64,000 nucleotides of DNA from JANJTY01 sp038257155 (lineage in GTDB: Bacteria; Pseudomonadota; Gammaproteobacteria; Xanthomonadales; Xanthomonadaceae): contig JBBSJP010000016.1 of the NCBI GenBank assembly GCA_038257155.1, positions 30,986 through 94,985 on the forward strand. The letters are read 5' to 3'. Each line of letters starts with the position of its first letter. Within the stretch, counting starts at the first letter, position 1. This document shows, piece by piece, positions 1 through 8,617 of this stretch. A program made the translations under genes and the position numbers. The notes under the pieces were generated by a model, which searched no databases, had not been told where the DNA came from, and saw nothing but the letters and a program-made list of their open reading frames with translations.

Positions 1-1
1 C

Positions 2-250
2 GAGGCCGCGCGCGAATCCGCTGCCGCTGGACTGGCTTCGCGACGCGAATCGCAAGCATCGGACAATCGCCTGGCCGAAGCCGAACTGGTGCTCGACGCG
101 CTCGCCTGCGCGGAGACGCCCGGCCCGACCCGGCGCAGCCGGGTCGAAGCCACGCTGCGGCGCGCACAGGCTGACGAAACCCTGTCCGAATGGATCAAGA
201 CGGCCCAGCGCCGTCTGGCGGCCGCCTGCCTCGGCACCGCAGCGGATTGA
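2..250 (+). CDS. C-terminal fragment of an unidentified protein
   Basis: A reading frame is open from the window edge to a TGA at 248-250, giving the last 82 residues of a protein whose start lies outside the window. The fragment is rich in Ala, Arg and Glu and looks like charged alpha-helix, possibly coiled coil; it ends in LAAACLGTAAD. No family motif is recognisable. It lies on the same strand as the secreted protein that starts 89 bp downstream. The call rests on frame openness and codon use only, so the frame could be fortuitous. Confidence 0.5.
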   Translation, partial: EAARESAAAGLASRRESQASDNRLAEAELVLDALACAETPGPTRRSRVEATLRRAQADETLSEWIKTAQRRLAAACLGTAAD

Positions 251-339
251 TTTCGTCCCCGCTGCGGAGAAAAGGCCATCGAACTGCGCAAGGCAAGGGG
301 AAGGACGCCATTCCGTCGTCCGCCTACCGAGGCTCACCC

Positions 340-1371
340 ATGCGTATCCCGCTCCGTCCACTTGCTGCCACGCTCGCCCTGGTCATTGCACCTGCTGCCT
401 TTGCCCAGTCCCTGCTCTATTCCCACGACTTCGGCCAGACCGCAGGCTGGCCGGATTCGGATGTCACCGGCGACCTCAGCGCCGTTTACACCGTGGTGGG
501 CGGCGAGTACCTGATCAACCCCTTGCGAAACCTGAGCTACGCACTGGCGCCTGCACCGGTGGGCGCGCCGAGTGGCGACATGGTGGTGGAAAGCGACGTG
601 CGGCTGGTCGCCTCGCAGCCGGATTCGCGCGCCGGCATCGCCTGCCGGGTCGGCGATGGGTTGAACTTCATCGCCTTCAACATGATCGCTTCCGGCGGAT
701 TCGAGATCGTGCGGGTGCGAAATGGCGAAGCCGAGTTCCTGAGCCGCGGCCCGCTCGGCATCGACCCGGCCGGCGGCGCGCGCCTGCGCGCCGAGTGCCA
801 GGGATCGGAACTGCGCTTCTCGATCGACGGCCGCGAGATGGCCCGTGCCAGCGATCCGTCCGGTGGCACGAACCACGGTGCCGGCCTGTTGTCCCTGTCA
901 CCGGTCGTGGCCGCCACCAATGCGGCTTTCGACAACTTTGCCCTCTATGGTGGCGGCGCGGCAGTCGCCTCCCAGCCGGCCAGCAACGCGGCACCCAGCG
1001 ACTTCGACAATTCCGGTTTCTCCAGTGCCGGTGGCGGGGCTGGCCTGCTTCCGGCCCTGAGCGACATGGCGGTCCACGCCGACAATGGCATGGGCGAGCC
1101 CGGCGAGCGTCGCACTGTGTTTCCGGTCGGGCAGCAGCAGGTGTTCGTGTTGATGGAGTTCGAACAGCCGGTACGGGCCAACCTGCGCGCCGATTGGTAC
1201 GCGGTTCGCGGCGTCGACGAAACCCGGCTGCTGAGCGGCAACCTGCAGGCCAGCGGCGAAAGCACGCGGCTCTACCTGGCCGCCAACGGCAACTTCAGTG
1301 CCGGCCTGTATCGCGTGGACGTGTATGCCGATAGCCAGTACATCGATCAGCGCGAGTTTTCGGTCTACTGA
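340..1371 (+). CDS. Secreted protein with a concanavalin/LamG-like N-terminal domain, function unknown
   Basis: 343 aa. The ATG at 340 was chosen because it starts a textbook signal peptide (Arg-containing n-region, hydrophobic residues 8-18, AFA cleavage site near residue 22); the longer open frame back to 190 encodes low-complexity sequence and overlaps the upstream fragment. Residues about 25-225 have the alternating beta-strand pattern of a LamG/DUF1080-like jelly roll (GIACRVGDGLNFIAF, LRFSIDGREMARASD), a fold that often binds sugars. Residues about 255-343 form a second beta-rich module. No catalytic motif is visible. It is probably periplasmic or extracellular; substrate unknown. Confidence 0.72.
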   Translation: MRIPLRPLAATLALVIAPAAFAQSLLYSHDFGQTAGWPDSDVTGDLSAVYTVVGGEYLINPLRNLSYALAPAPVGAPSGDMVVESDVRLVASQPDSRAGIACRVGDGLNFIAFNMIASGGFEIVRVRNGEAEFLSRGPLGIDPAGGARLRAECQGSELRFSIDGREMARASDPSGGTNHGAGLLSLSPVVAATNAAFDNFALYGGGAAVASQPASNAAPSDFDNSGFSSAGGGAGLLPALSDMAVHADNGMGEPGERRTVFPVGQQQVFVLMEFEQPVRANLRADWYAVRGVDETRLLSGNLQASGESTRLYLAANGNFSAGLYRVDVYADSQYIDQREFSVY

Positions 1372-1436
1372 GCTTCAAGCGTGTTTGGGCCAGGGACGGC
1401 CCCTGCTTCCTGATTCAAAGGGATTGACGGTAAGTC

Positions 1437-1733
1437 ATGCGTCCACTTCCGAGTTTTCTTGTGCATCTGTTGTGCCTGGGTGTGGTGCTCTCAGGCCTGC
1501 TGGTCGCGGCACCGGCACTGGGCGAATCGCTCGGAGCATCGGCCATGGCCGGGCTGATTGCGGGCGCCACGCTGATGAGCCTGGTGGCCTGCGTGATTGC
1601 GCTGCGCTCCCTGCTGCGCTCGGTTCGCATCGCGCGCGGCAATCCACGACTCTGGGGCGTACTGGCCGCGCTCGCCTATTGTCCCCTCCTTGCCGGATTC
1701 CTGTTGCTCGCCGTGGTGACCGCCAATCGCTGA
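1437..1733 (+). CDS. Small inner-membrane protein, function unknown
   Basis: 98 aa with three predicted membrane segments, roughly residues 6-28, 33-57 and 73-95, and a basic loop between the second and third (RSVRIARGNPR). The ATG at 1437 lies 66 bp downstream of the secreted protein on the same strand, so they may be co-transcribed. The hydrophobic pattern with positively charged loops supports real coding. No family assigned. Confidence 0.6.
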   Translation: MRPLPSFLVHLLCLGVVLSGLLVAAPALGESLGASAMAGLIAGATLMSLVACVIALRSLLRSVRIARGNPRLWGVLAALAYCPLLAGFLLLAVVTANR

Positions 1734-1858
1734 CCCCAAGGTCCGTCCGCCGGGGGAGATCGGCGACCGGCCTGCGTCGTTGCCCGCATCGCGGGATCGA
1801 AACCTGATACCGCAGCGCCGTGAGCCGCCGTGATTCCGGCGACTCGCGGCGCGGCCTC

Positions 1859-3582
1859 TCACGGCATCGCAGTGAACGACACCACGTCGAAACGCAGCCC
1901 GTCCACGTCACGCTCGCGCAGGATGAAGATGTGTCGTTTCCCAGCCTGGATCCTGGTCGGCATGAGGCTCTCGATTTGCGGATCCAGGTGAGCCAGCAGG
2001 CGACGGCCCTGCCCTGCGTCCAGGGTCAGGTTGCGACCGCCTCCGGAAACAGCATCGTCCAGTGCAGTTGGCTGGTCGCTGTCGGCATCAAGATTGGGAT
2101 CCACCAGCACGGCATCGATCTGCACCAGCGCTCGCCAAACGCGCGACGTCTCCGGATCCCAGTCGACCGCCGCATCGCGCACGGCGGCCTCTTGCTGCGC
2201 GGCAGCGAGCAAGGCGTCGAGACTGGCAAAGCGCAGGGCGAAATCCCAGTCGCGGGTGCGCGCGACCATGTGCTGTGTGGCCTGCTCCATGCTGCCGAAC
2301 CATTCACTGGCGCACGCGGCACAGGCGTCGTGGTTATCGGCAAACGCCTGCAGCCCATCGCGCACCAGATCGGCATAGTCGGCCAGTTCGAGGCCCACGG
2401 CCGCGCCCATGGCCAGGCCCACGCGTCGCTCGTTTGGCGACACCGCCAGCACCGCGCCATTGCCCAGATCCAGCTGGCCGACCCGAAGCTGGCGCAGCAT
2501 GGCCCGCGCGTAGTCGTCGCCTTGCAGGCCATGAAACGAGTTGCTTACCAGCACGACCACCTCGACGCTGCTTTGCTGCGCATGCCTACGCAGCCGCTCG
2601 GCGAGTTGTTCGACATGCTGGGGCGCGATGCGCCCGGTCTCATCGAACACGAAACGATCGAATTTGGCGGGAATCGCGGAAGCCTGCGGCAGTGGCAGCT
2701 GGCCGCTTGCGTGGCCATCCGCTTGAGCTGCGGGAGACTGCGCCGCACTGGATGACACGCCCTGCAGCACTGCGGCACGTCCCGCGCCCGCGTTATCTGG
2801 GTTCTGCACTGGCCGGGAAATCGGCGGGGCTGACAACTGCGCGGCCGCGCCGCTGGCGAGTGCAGGCTGGCTGCCGGGTTGCGCCTCGCGCACATCGCAG
2901 GCACCACCGCGCTGTGCGCAAGCCTGGGTCCAACCCTCGCGGATCGCCTCGCTGCGATCGCGACGACCCGGATGTGTTCGGCTCGGTGCCTCGCCGACAA
3001 GCGTGTCGATGGCGCGCTGTGCATCCTCAAGACCGGCACCCATCTTGAACAGCACGAAGCCGCTGAACTTGTCGGCCTCGAGTTCGATCAGCGGCGCGCT
3101 TCCGCCAGGAAGAATGGTATGGCCAGAAAGGTGATGGCCAATCTCGTGCGCCATCACGCTGACCGGCGCCCAGTCGTTGCCTGAGGTCGCCTTCACCAAG
3201 TCACGTAGGAACTCGCGGTTGTAGGCAATCACGCGACGCGGCAATCCATCCGGGCCCGGCACGATGGCAGCCGCGGCATTCGGCACCGCGGCTTCCACCA
3301 CGTCGAAGTTCTGCGGCAGTCCCGTATAGCGCATGATCTGCCCACTACGTCCGTGGCCTCGCCGTCGCCAGCTGGCTTCATCGTTTCGGGTCGCAGTTGC
3401 AGTGGCTGACCGTCGTAGGCGCAGGCAGGCAGCACGACTTCGGTGTCGCGCACGCCGCCGACCAGCGCTGTGGCGGATGAATGGCCCGATGGCTCAGGGC
3501 TGCAGGCCGTACTCAGCAGCGCGCAGATGATCGCCGCCGTCAGGGCGTGGATTCGGACGATGGAACCGGATGTTGCAGGCAT
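1859..3582 (-). pseudogene. Exported HExxH metalloprotease with C-terminal TPM domain, frameshifted
   Basis: Two overlapping minus-strand frames make one protein. The first (ATG at 3582) encodes a signal/lipoprotein-like start (LLSTAC, Cys27) and about 80 residues. The second carries, from about 3346 down to the stop at 1859, the sequence QIMRYTGLPQNF, the zinc motif HEIGHH, a downstream ELEADKFSG that would supply the third ligand, a Pro/Ala-rich linker and a TPM (TLP18.3/Psb32/MOLO-1) domain in the last third (FDETGRI...LGNGAVLAVSP). Moving between them needs a one-base insertion (or -1 slip) near 3340-3347. Everything else is intact, so this is either a recent frameshift or a sequence error. 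Metalloprotease-like folds joined to TPM domains suggest an envelope quality-control role, which is inference. Confidence 0.7.
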
Positions 3583-3760
3583 GCAGCAGGACTCCGAGGC
3601 AATGACGCCAGACCGGGACGGACGGCGCTCGATTCACCGTGCGGAAAAGGACATCGCTTTCTCCGCTCCACCCGCTTGCGCGGGGTCGAGCCGAAGGCAC
3701 CGGAGAATCCGGCCCCGGAGTGCGCATGTGCACCAGTCTCCCCACACGAAGCTCACGCGC
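3583..3760. other. Intergenic region between divergent genes
   Basis: 178 bp between the start of the frameshifted metalloprotease (minus) and the start of the Delta-60-like protein (plus). It must hold both promoters, but no convincing -35/-10 pair is visible. Confidence 0.4.
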
Positions 3761-5233
3761 ATGTTCATTTCAGACCGTCGCAATCCGACTGCAACTGCAA
3801 TTGTGGTCGCAATCATCAGCCCGAGGCCCAGTGCTTCCCCGCTGTCCACCCGTGTTGCCAGCTGCCTGCTCGCCATTGCCCTGCTGTTCGGCGGCGCACT
3901 GGCCCATGCCGGCGACGCGCTGGATCAGCGCTTTGGCGAACAGGGAATGCGCGGACTGTTTCAGCTCGGAGCGATGGTCCAGGCCCTGGGATCCTGCCCG
4001 CACGATGACGGCAGCATCACCGTGCTCAGCCATCGTCAGGAAACTGGTCATCTGGTGCTGGCGCGCATCACGGTCGATGGCAGCCTGGACGACACCTTCT
4101 CGGACGACGGCGTTGCCGACCTGGCTTTTTTCTGGGCAATAGACCCGCAGCGCTCCGTCTTGGCCTGCGCTGGCGTCGGCAACGGTACGGCTGAAGACGA
4201 CCGCATAATGCTCGCAGCCCTCGCGCAGGGAGACGAGGATACTGCGGTCTTGGCGCTGATCGACCCGCATGCTGCACGCTTTGATGCGGAGTTCGGCCTC
4301 GGCGGCCCCATGCAGCATGCTTACAGCAGCCTGCTATTTCCGGCCACGGGCGATATCGCCTACCCGCGCCTGGCGATTCGCGGTGTATTCCCCGGCAACA
4401 ATGGCGACTGGATCATCTCCGGACACGTGGGTGACGCCGGCGCCACCCGGTTCGCGTTCGTCGCGCGAGTGGCTGTGCACGGCGGTATCACTGCCCTGGT
4501 TCATCCGAGTGCGGAGGGCCTGAGCATGCGCGACGTCACGACCACCCGCATCGGTTCGGATGGCCGCATTCGCGCCCTCGGAACGGCCGTGGTGGGCGGA
4601 CAGCCGACATGGGCCTTGTTGCGTCTCGACGCCGAGTCCCTGCAAACCATGTCAGTCAGTGCGGTGGGCGAGCCGGACGGGTTCAACTATCAGGTCGAAC
4701 CCGGGCGACGCCTGCCGGGCGGCCTCATGACCGCCGCCGTCATCGCCGGCGACGACAGCCCGTTTGCCACCGCACCACGCCTGCTGATCGTGCGCGAGGA
4801 CACCGTCAACGAGCTTGAACTGCCCCAGCCCGCCGCCTTGAACGGTGAAACGGTCGGCGTGGTCTCTGCCACCGCCACCGGCGCGGTCGGCGGACGTGTG
4901 GTATTCGTTGCTTCACTGCGGCGAGGCGACCACGTGGGCGTGGGCTTCCACGCTGTCGTAGTGCGTTTGGGCGATGGGATTAGCGTGCCGGATGTAGTCG
5001 ATACGGCATTCGCCGAGGGTGGATCCGCGGTGTTTCGCTTCCGCCCGGCGACGTCCAGTTGTCCGGCCGAGGAGGGTCCGCCGCAGGGCGCCAGCCGGAT
5101 CAGCGCCTGGGGCGAAGCGAGCTTGCTGGTTGGCGACATCGCGCCCGACTGTGGTGCCCAGACTTCGAGCGGACTGGTCATGGCGCGCATCGACAGTGCC
5201 AGCGTGCAGCTTTTCCGCGGCGACTTCGAATAG
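3761..5233 (+). CDS. Exported Delta-60 repeat-like protein
   Basis: 490 aa from ATG 3761. The N-terminus has a long polar n-region, then a hydrophobic core (ASCLLAIALLFGGALAHA) with a likely cleavage near residue 51; a start inside this region cannot be excluded. The mature part opens with DQRFGEQGMRGL, and related DxxFxxxG units recur (DDTFSDDGVADL, DAEFGLGG), the signature of Delta-60 repeat (beta-propeller-like) secreted proteins. The last residues are LFRGDFE, resembling the aromatic-Gly-Phe-Glu C-termini I associate with many Xanthomonadales exported proteins (recollection, not searched). It ends 24 bp from the convergent methylthioinosine phosphorylase gene. Confidence 0.68.
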   Translation: MFISDRRNPTATAIVVAIISPRPSASPLSTRVASCLLAIALLFGGALAHAGDALDQRFGEQGMRGLFQLGAMVQALGSCPHDDGSITVLSHRQETGHLVLARITVDGSLDDTFSDDGVADLAFFWAIDPQRSVLACAGVGNGTAEDDRIMLAALAQGDEDTAVLALIDPHAARFDAEFGLGGPMQHAYSSLLFPATGDIAYPRLAIRGVFPGNNGDWIISGHVGDAGATRFAFVARVAVHGGITALVHPSAEGLSMRDVTTTRIGSDGRIRALGTAVVGGQPTWALLRLDAESLQTMSVSAVGEPDGFNYQVEPGRRLPGGLMTAAVIAGDDSPFATAPRLLIVREDTVNELELPQPAALNGETVGVVSATATGAVGGRVVFVASLRRGDHVGVGFHAVVVRLGDGISVPDVVDTAFAEGGSAVFRFRPATSSCPAEEGPPQGASRISAWGEASLLVGDIAPDCGAQTSSGLVMARIDSASVQLFRGDFE

Positions 5234-5257
5234 AACGCGAGCGGTTCGTCTCCCCGC

Positions 5258-6013
5258 TCAGGGGATCGCGCACAGCGCGCGCAACAAGGCCGGGATCGGT
5301 GCACTGGCGCGGTCGACGTTGGCGAGCACTTCCTCCATGGTGATCTCGCGCTCCGGTTCGGGGCCACACCCTGCGGCCCAGTTCGCCACCAGGGCCAGAC
5401 AGGCATAGTCGATACCCAGCTCGCGTGCGAGGGCTGCCTCGGGCATGCCCGTCATGCCAACCAGATCGCAGCCATCGCGGCGCAGGCGTGCGATCTCGGC
5501 ACGGGTTTCCAGGCGCGGGCCCTGGGTGGCCCCATAGCAGCCGCCATCGAGCATGTCGATCTGCGCCTGCCGCGCAGCGGCACGCAATGCGGCACGCAGC
5601 GACACCGTGTAGGGATCGCCAAAGTCCACATGCAGCACCTCGCTGCCAGGCTCTTCGCACAAGGTGGAAATGCGACCCCAGGTGTAGTCGATCAGCTGGT
5701 CTGGCAGACCCAGCACGGCCGGGCCCCAGGCCTCGGTGATACCACCTACCGCGTTCACTGCAATGATCCGGCGCGCACCGGCTTCGCGCAGCAGCCAGAG
5801 ATTGGCGCGGTAGTTGATCCGGTGCGGAGGAATCGAATGCGCTTCGCCGTGGCGGGCGAGGAAAGCGACCGTGTGACCATCGAGACTGCCGACGCGGACC
5901 GGCCCGGAAGCCTCACCGTAGGGTGTGGGTTTGGCGAACTCTTCGACGTTTTCGAGTGCGGCGAGGCGGTAGATGCCGGTGCCACCAATGAGGGCAATTT
6001 CTGGTGTGTTCAT
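5258..6013 (-). CDS. S-methyl-5'-thioinosine phosphorylase (PNP/MTAP family)
   Basis: 251 aa. Phosphorolysis of methylthioinosine to hypoxanthine and methylthioribose-1-phosphate. Family marks: N-terminal phosphate loop GGTGIY (residues 10-15), RHGEAHSIPPHRINYRAN (about 54-71), a VNAVGGI core strand and the base-binding GMTGMPEA segment. A 251-aa length and these motifs fit the PNP/MTAP family; the choice of thioinosine rather than thioadenosine as substrate rests on similarity to the Pseudomonas-type enzyme and on context. The next gene on this strand upstream is hypoxanthine phosphoribosyltransferase, which would recycle the hypoxanthine product, though a 1 kb repeat block now separates them. 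Confidence 0.82.
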   Translation of the reverse strand: MNTPEIALIGGTGIYRLAALENVEEFAKPTPYGEASGPVRVGSLDGHTVAFLARHGEAHSIPPHRINYRANLWLLREAGARRIIAVNAVGGITEAWGPAVLGLPDQLIDYTWGRISTLCEEPGSEVLHVDFGDPYTVSLRAALRAAARQAQIDMLDGGCYGATQGPRLETRAEIARLRRDGCDLVGMTGMPEAALARELGIDYACLALVANWAAGCGPEPEREITMEEVLANVDRASAPIPALLRALCAIP

Positions 6014-6132
6014 GGCTTGATTATCGCGTGGAATGGGCGTTAATTCCCATCGTTGGATGTGGTTGCGAAGTCAGGTTGGGCAGGTGTCGTCTGCTGTTCC
6101 TGCTTGCTGGCCAGCCACGTGCACACGATTGT

Positions 6133-6154
6133 GGAGGGCGGATCTTGATCCGCC
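6133..6154 (+). repeat. GGAGGGCG-type hairpin repeat, copy 1
   Basis: GGAG followed by the perfect stem GGCGGATC-TT-GATCCGCC. It forms the outer left end of the inverted-repeat block; an inverted partner with one mismatch lies at 6944-6965. Confidence 0.7.
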
Positions 6155-6219
6155 ATTACGGGGTGGTTGTGCCTTCGGGTGCAACTGCAAGATCAAGATC
6201 GAGATCAAGAGCTTTCGCG

Positions 6220-6396
6220 CCCTGCGGGCAGCGAGTCACTTTCTCTTGCTTGCCCAAGAGAAAGTAACCAAAGAGAAGGGCACCCCAGTCTCGCGCCGCG
6301 CGGAAGGAGCCCGCGCGGTCCCCTGCGCTGCTCGCCATGACCGGGCCGGCGCGAACTCGGCCATCCATGGCCTCGAACATGCGCGCCTTTCCCCCG
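6220..6396 (+). repeat. Left arm of large inverted repeat
   Basis: Runs from CCTGCGGGCAGCGAGTCAC through the 6238-6265 hairpin to CATGCGCGCCTTTCC. It matches the reverse complement of 6697-6874 in long blocks, such as GGCGCGAACTCGGCCATCCA, with diverged stretches between. It appears to be one of two copies of a dispersed element about 180-260 bp long. Confidence 0.75.
6238..6265 (+). repeat. 11-bp perfect hairpin within left arm
   Basis: ACTTTCTCTTG pairs with CAAGAGAAAGT around the loop CTTGCC. The equivalent hairpin in the right arm has different stem bases but stays fully paired. Confidence 0.75.
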
Positions 6397-6606
6397 GCCC
6401 TGGCTCCGCTGCTCGGCACGAGCCGAATGGGGAATTTGAGAGCGGAAAGCAGGAGCAAGAGCAAGAGCAAGAGCGAAAGCAAAAGCGAAATCAGCAGCAA
6501 CGGCAACGGCAACAGCGGGCAGCTCGATGCTGGCCGTGTGGCGAGCGCAGCGATGGCACACACCGCTAAGCGAAGCGGGTTAAGCAGCAGCGGCAGCCGA
6601 GGTAGG

Positions 6607-6648
6607 CTCTTGGCTCTGCGCTCTTGGCTCTGCGCTCTTGGCTCTGCG
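6607..6648 (+). repeat. Three tandem copies of a 14-bp unit
   Basis: Three exact copies of CTCTTGGCTCTGCG at 6607-6620, 6621-6634 and 6635-6648, followed by a partial fourth. They lie in the centre of the inverted-repeat block and are likely slippage products. Confidence 0.85.
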
Positions 6649-6696
6649 CTCTGAATCCCCGTTCATTTTCCGCCGAGTAGCGGAAGAATCCGGCGG

Positions 6697-6874
6697 GGAA
6701 AGGCGCGCATGTCCGAGGCGATGGATGGCCGAGTTCGCGCCGGCCGACGGATTCTGAGCAACGCAGGGCACCCCGCGCGCGCTTCATGCGCGGGGCGGGA
6801 AATCCGGGGTGCCCTTTCTCTTGGTTACTTCTCTTTGGGCAAGCAAAGAGAAGTGACTCGCTGCCCGCAGGGCA
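6697..6874 (-). repeat. Right arm of large inverted repeat
   Basis: Inverted, diverged copy of 6220-6396. Both arms keep the GCAGCGAGTCAC block, the loop CTTGCC hairpin, GGGCACCCC, and the GGCGCGAACTCGGCCATCCA block in the same order. Confidence 0.75.
6827..6854 (-). repeat. 11-bp perfect hairpin within right arm
   Basis: Read on the minus strand, ACTTCTCTTTG pairs with CAAAGAGAAGT around CTTGCC. Four stem pairs differ from the left-arm hairpin, and each difference is matched on the opposite arm. Confidence 0.75.
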
Positions 6875-6943
6875 GAGAAAGCTATTGATCTTGCCGTTGA
6901 TCTTGCTGTTGCTGTTGAAACAAGAACGCAACCACCTCGCATT

Positions 6944-6965
6944 GGCAGATCAAGATCCGCCCTCC
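6944..6965 (-). repeat. GGAGGGCG-type hairpin repeat, copy 2
   Basis: Inverted partner of 6133-6154 with one mismatch in the distal stem (GATCTGCC instead of GATCCGCC). It closes the inverted-repeat block. Confidence 0.65.
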
Positions 6966-7050
6966 AACAGCAAACCAATCAACCCTCCCGCGTCAACAGA
7001 TCACCAGGCACCTGGAAGACTCCAGGCAATCGCCCGCCGGGCGCCCCAGC

Positions 7051-7605
7051 TCAGTCCTTCAATGCGTAGATGGCAGGCAAATTCCGCCCTTGTTCGTAAT
7101 AGTCCATACCAAACCCGAACACATACCGATCCGGCACCTCAAGGCCCCAGTAATCCGGCGTGAGATCCGGCACGCCGCGGCCATGGCGCTTCCAGGCCAG
7201 CACGGCAAAGCGCACGTCGGCGGCGCCCTGTGCCTGGCACCAGCGCCGCACTTCGACCAGGGTCGGGCCTTCGTCGAGGATGTCGTCGATCAGCAGCACG
7301 CGCTTTCCGACCAGGGAGATATGCGGCTTGTGCAACCAGTGCAGGCCGCCGCCGCTGGTTTCGCCGCGGTAACGAGTTGCGTGCAGGTAGTCGAACTCGA
7401 TGTCGATGCCCAGATCCAGTGCCAGCAGGGACGCGAAGAACATGCCGCCATTCATGATCGGCATGTAGACCGGGCACTGGTCGCCATAGTCAGCCCGGAT
7501 CTCGCCCGCCATGCGGGTGATGGCCTGTTGCAGGGCGGCGCGATCGTGAATCATGTCGGCGTCGCGCAGGACGTCGGCGAGCAGGGGCGTGGTCTTTTCG
7601 TTCAT
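7051..7605 (-). CDS. hpt: Hypoxanthine-guanine phosphoribosyltransferase
   Basis: 184 aa. Transfers the phosphoribosyl group of PRPP to hypoxanthine or guanine in purine salvage; cytoplasmic. The 13-residue PRPP-binding signature is clear as VLLIDDILDEGPTL (about residues 98-111), preceded by the PIMNGGMFFA loop and followed by the purine-contacting DLTPDYWGLEVPDRYVFGFG segment near the C-terminus. The length is standard for bacterial type I HGPRTs. Its ATG lies 4 bp after the nagZ stop, so it is transcribed with nagZ and the upstream CYTH and rlmD genes. Confidence 0.93.
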   Translation of the reverse strand: MNEKTTPLLADVLRDADMIHDRAALQQAITRMAGEIRADYGDQCPVYMPIMNGGMFFASLLALDLGIDIEFDYLHATRYRGETSGGGLHWLHKPHISLVGKRVLLIDDILDEGPTLVEVRRWCQAQGAADVRFAVLAWKRHGRGVPDLTPDYWGLEVPDRYVFGFGMDYYEQGRNLPAIYALKD

Positions 7606-7609
7606 CGGT

Positions 7610-8617
7610 TCAGCTCAGGTCGGAAGCAAGGCGGCCCAGCGCATCGCTGGCCGCGAGAAATCGGGACTCGCCGTGCAGGGTATCCCAGTCGGGTCGCGCG
7701 CAGGCCAGCAGTGGCGCCAGGGCCTGCGGCGTGGTTTCAGTGTCCAGCATGGCGTCGAGTGCATCGGGCACCAGATCCGGTGCGCAGACCAGCACCGAAT
7801 CGCAGCCGGCGGCGTAGTGCGCGCGGATCCGCGCCGCCACGCCACCGACGCCGTGCGCCGCGGCCATGCCGATGTCATCGGAGAACACCACGCCGCCAAA
7901 TCCCAGGTCACGCCGCAGGATTTCGCCGATCCAGCGCGGCGAGTAGCCGGCCGGCTCGGGCGCCACGGCCGGGTACTCGACGTGCGCCAGCATCACCGCT
8001 TCTGCGCCGGACGCGATGCCCGCCACAAATGGCACCAGATCTTCGCCCAACAGGACGTCCAGCGGGCGCGGATCGATGGCGGTATCGAAATGCGTGTCTT
8101 CCAGCACCGAGCCGTGTCCGGGGAAATGTTTCAGCGTCGCGGCCATGCCGGCCTCGTGCATGCCGGCCACATAGCTGCGGGTGAACTCGGCCACCAGTTC
8201 CGGTTGCTCGGCGAACGCACGATTGCCAATGGCGCGATTGCCACGGCCCAGGTCCACCACCGGCGCGAAACTGAGGTCGATGCCCAGTGCGAGGATCTCG
8301 TTTGCCATCAGCCAGGCGTGCTCCTGCGCCAGCGCCAGCGCCGCCCGCGGATCGCGTGCATGCAGGGCGGCGAAGGGCTGCAGCGGCGGCAGGGCGACAA
8401 AGCCGTCGCGGAAGCGTTGCACCCGGCCACCTTCCTGATCGACGCATAGCAGCAGTGGGCGCTCACTTGCAGCGCGCAGGCTGGCGGCCAGATCGGATAC
8501 TTGCGCGCGCGAGGCGAAGTTGCGACTGAACAAAATCACGCCGCCAATGGCTGGATGCTGCAGCCAGTCGCGTTCCTGCGCTGCGAGTTCGGTTGCGGCG
8601 ATTCCGATCACCAGCAT
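7610..8617 (-). CDS. nagZ: Beta-N-acetylhexosaminidase NagZ
   Basis: 335 aa, glycoside hydrolase family 3. Removes N-acetylglucosamine from anhydro-muropeptides in cytoplasmic peptidoglycan recycling. The signature KHFPGHGSVLEDTHFD is present at about residues 160-175; its His belongs to the mobile catalytic loop typical of NagZ, and FSDDIGMAAA carries the nucleophile Asp. The start was set at the ATG whose A is shared with the TGA stop of the upstream CYTH gene (TGATG), which implies translational coupling; the longer frame with eight extra residues is less likely. Length matches the family (about 340). Confidence 0.94.
   Translation of the reverse strand: MLVIGIAATELAAQERDWLQHPAIGGVILFSRNFASRAQVSDLAASLRAASERPLLLCVDQEGGRVQRFRDGFVALPPLQPFAALHARDPRAALALAQEHAWLMANEILALGIDLSFAPVVDLGRGNRAIGNRAFAEQPELVAEFTRSYVAGMHEAGMAATLKHFPGHGSVLEDTHFDTAIDPRPLDVLLGEDLVPFVAGIASGAEAVMLAHVEYPAVAPEPAGYSPRWIGEILRRDLGFGGVVFSDDIGMAAAHGVGGVAARIRAHYAAGCDSVLVCAPDLVPDALDAMLDTETTPQALAPLLACARPDWDTLHGESRFLAASDALGRLASDLS

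Larger units (their letters stand above)
6014..7050. other. 1 kb non-coding block of inverted and simple repeats
   Basis: The region between two minus-strand purine salvage genes contains no gene I can defend. It consists of two inverted arms (6133-6396 and 6697-6965) around a centre of purine-rich simple sequence (GAGCAA-type units at about 6443-6485) and a 14-bp triplicate. Open frames on both strands exist, but they encode the repeats themselves, have low-complexity translations and carry no recognisable domain. Confidence 0.75.

Noticed and set aside
3335..3350. Programmed -1 frameshifting in the metalloprotease gene
   Set aside because: No X-XXY-YYZ slippery heptamer and no obvious downstream pseudoknot; a plain one-base loss explains the data.
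6033..6931. Several open frames in the repeat block, on both strands, with similar translations
   Set aside because: The similarity comes from the inverted DNA repeat itself. Translations are Gln/Lys/Arg or Leu runs from simple repeats, and frames appear on both strands at once.
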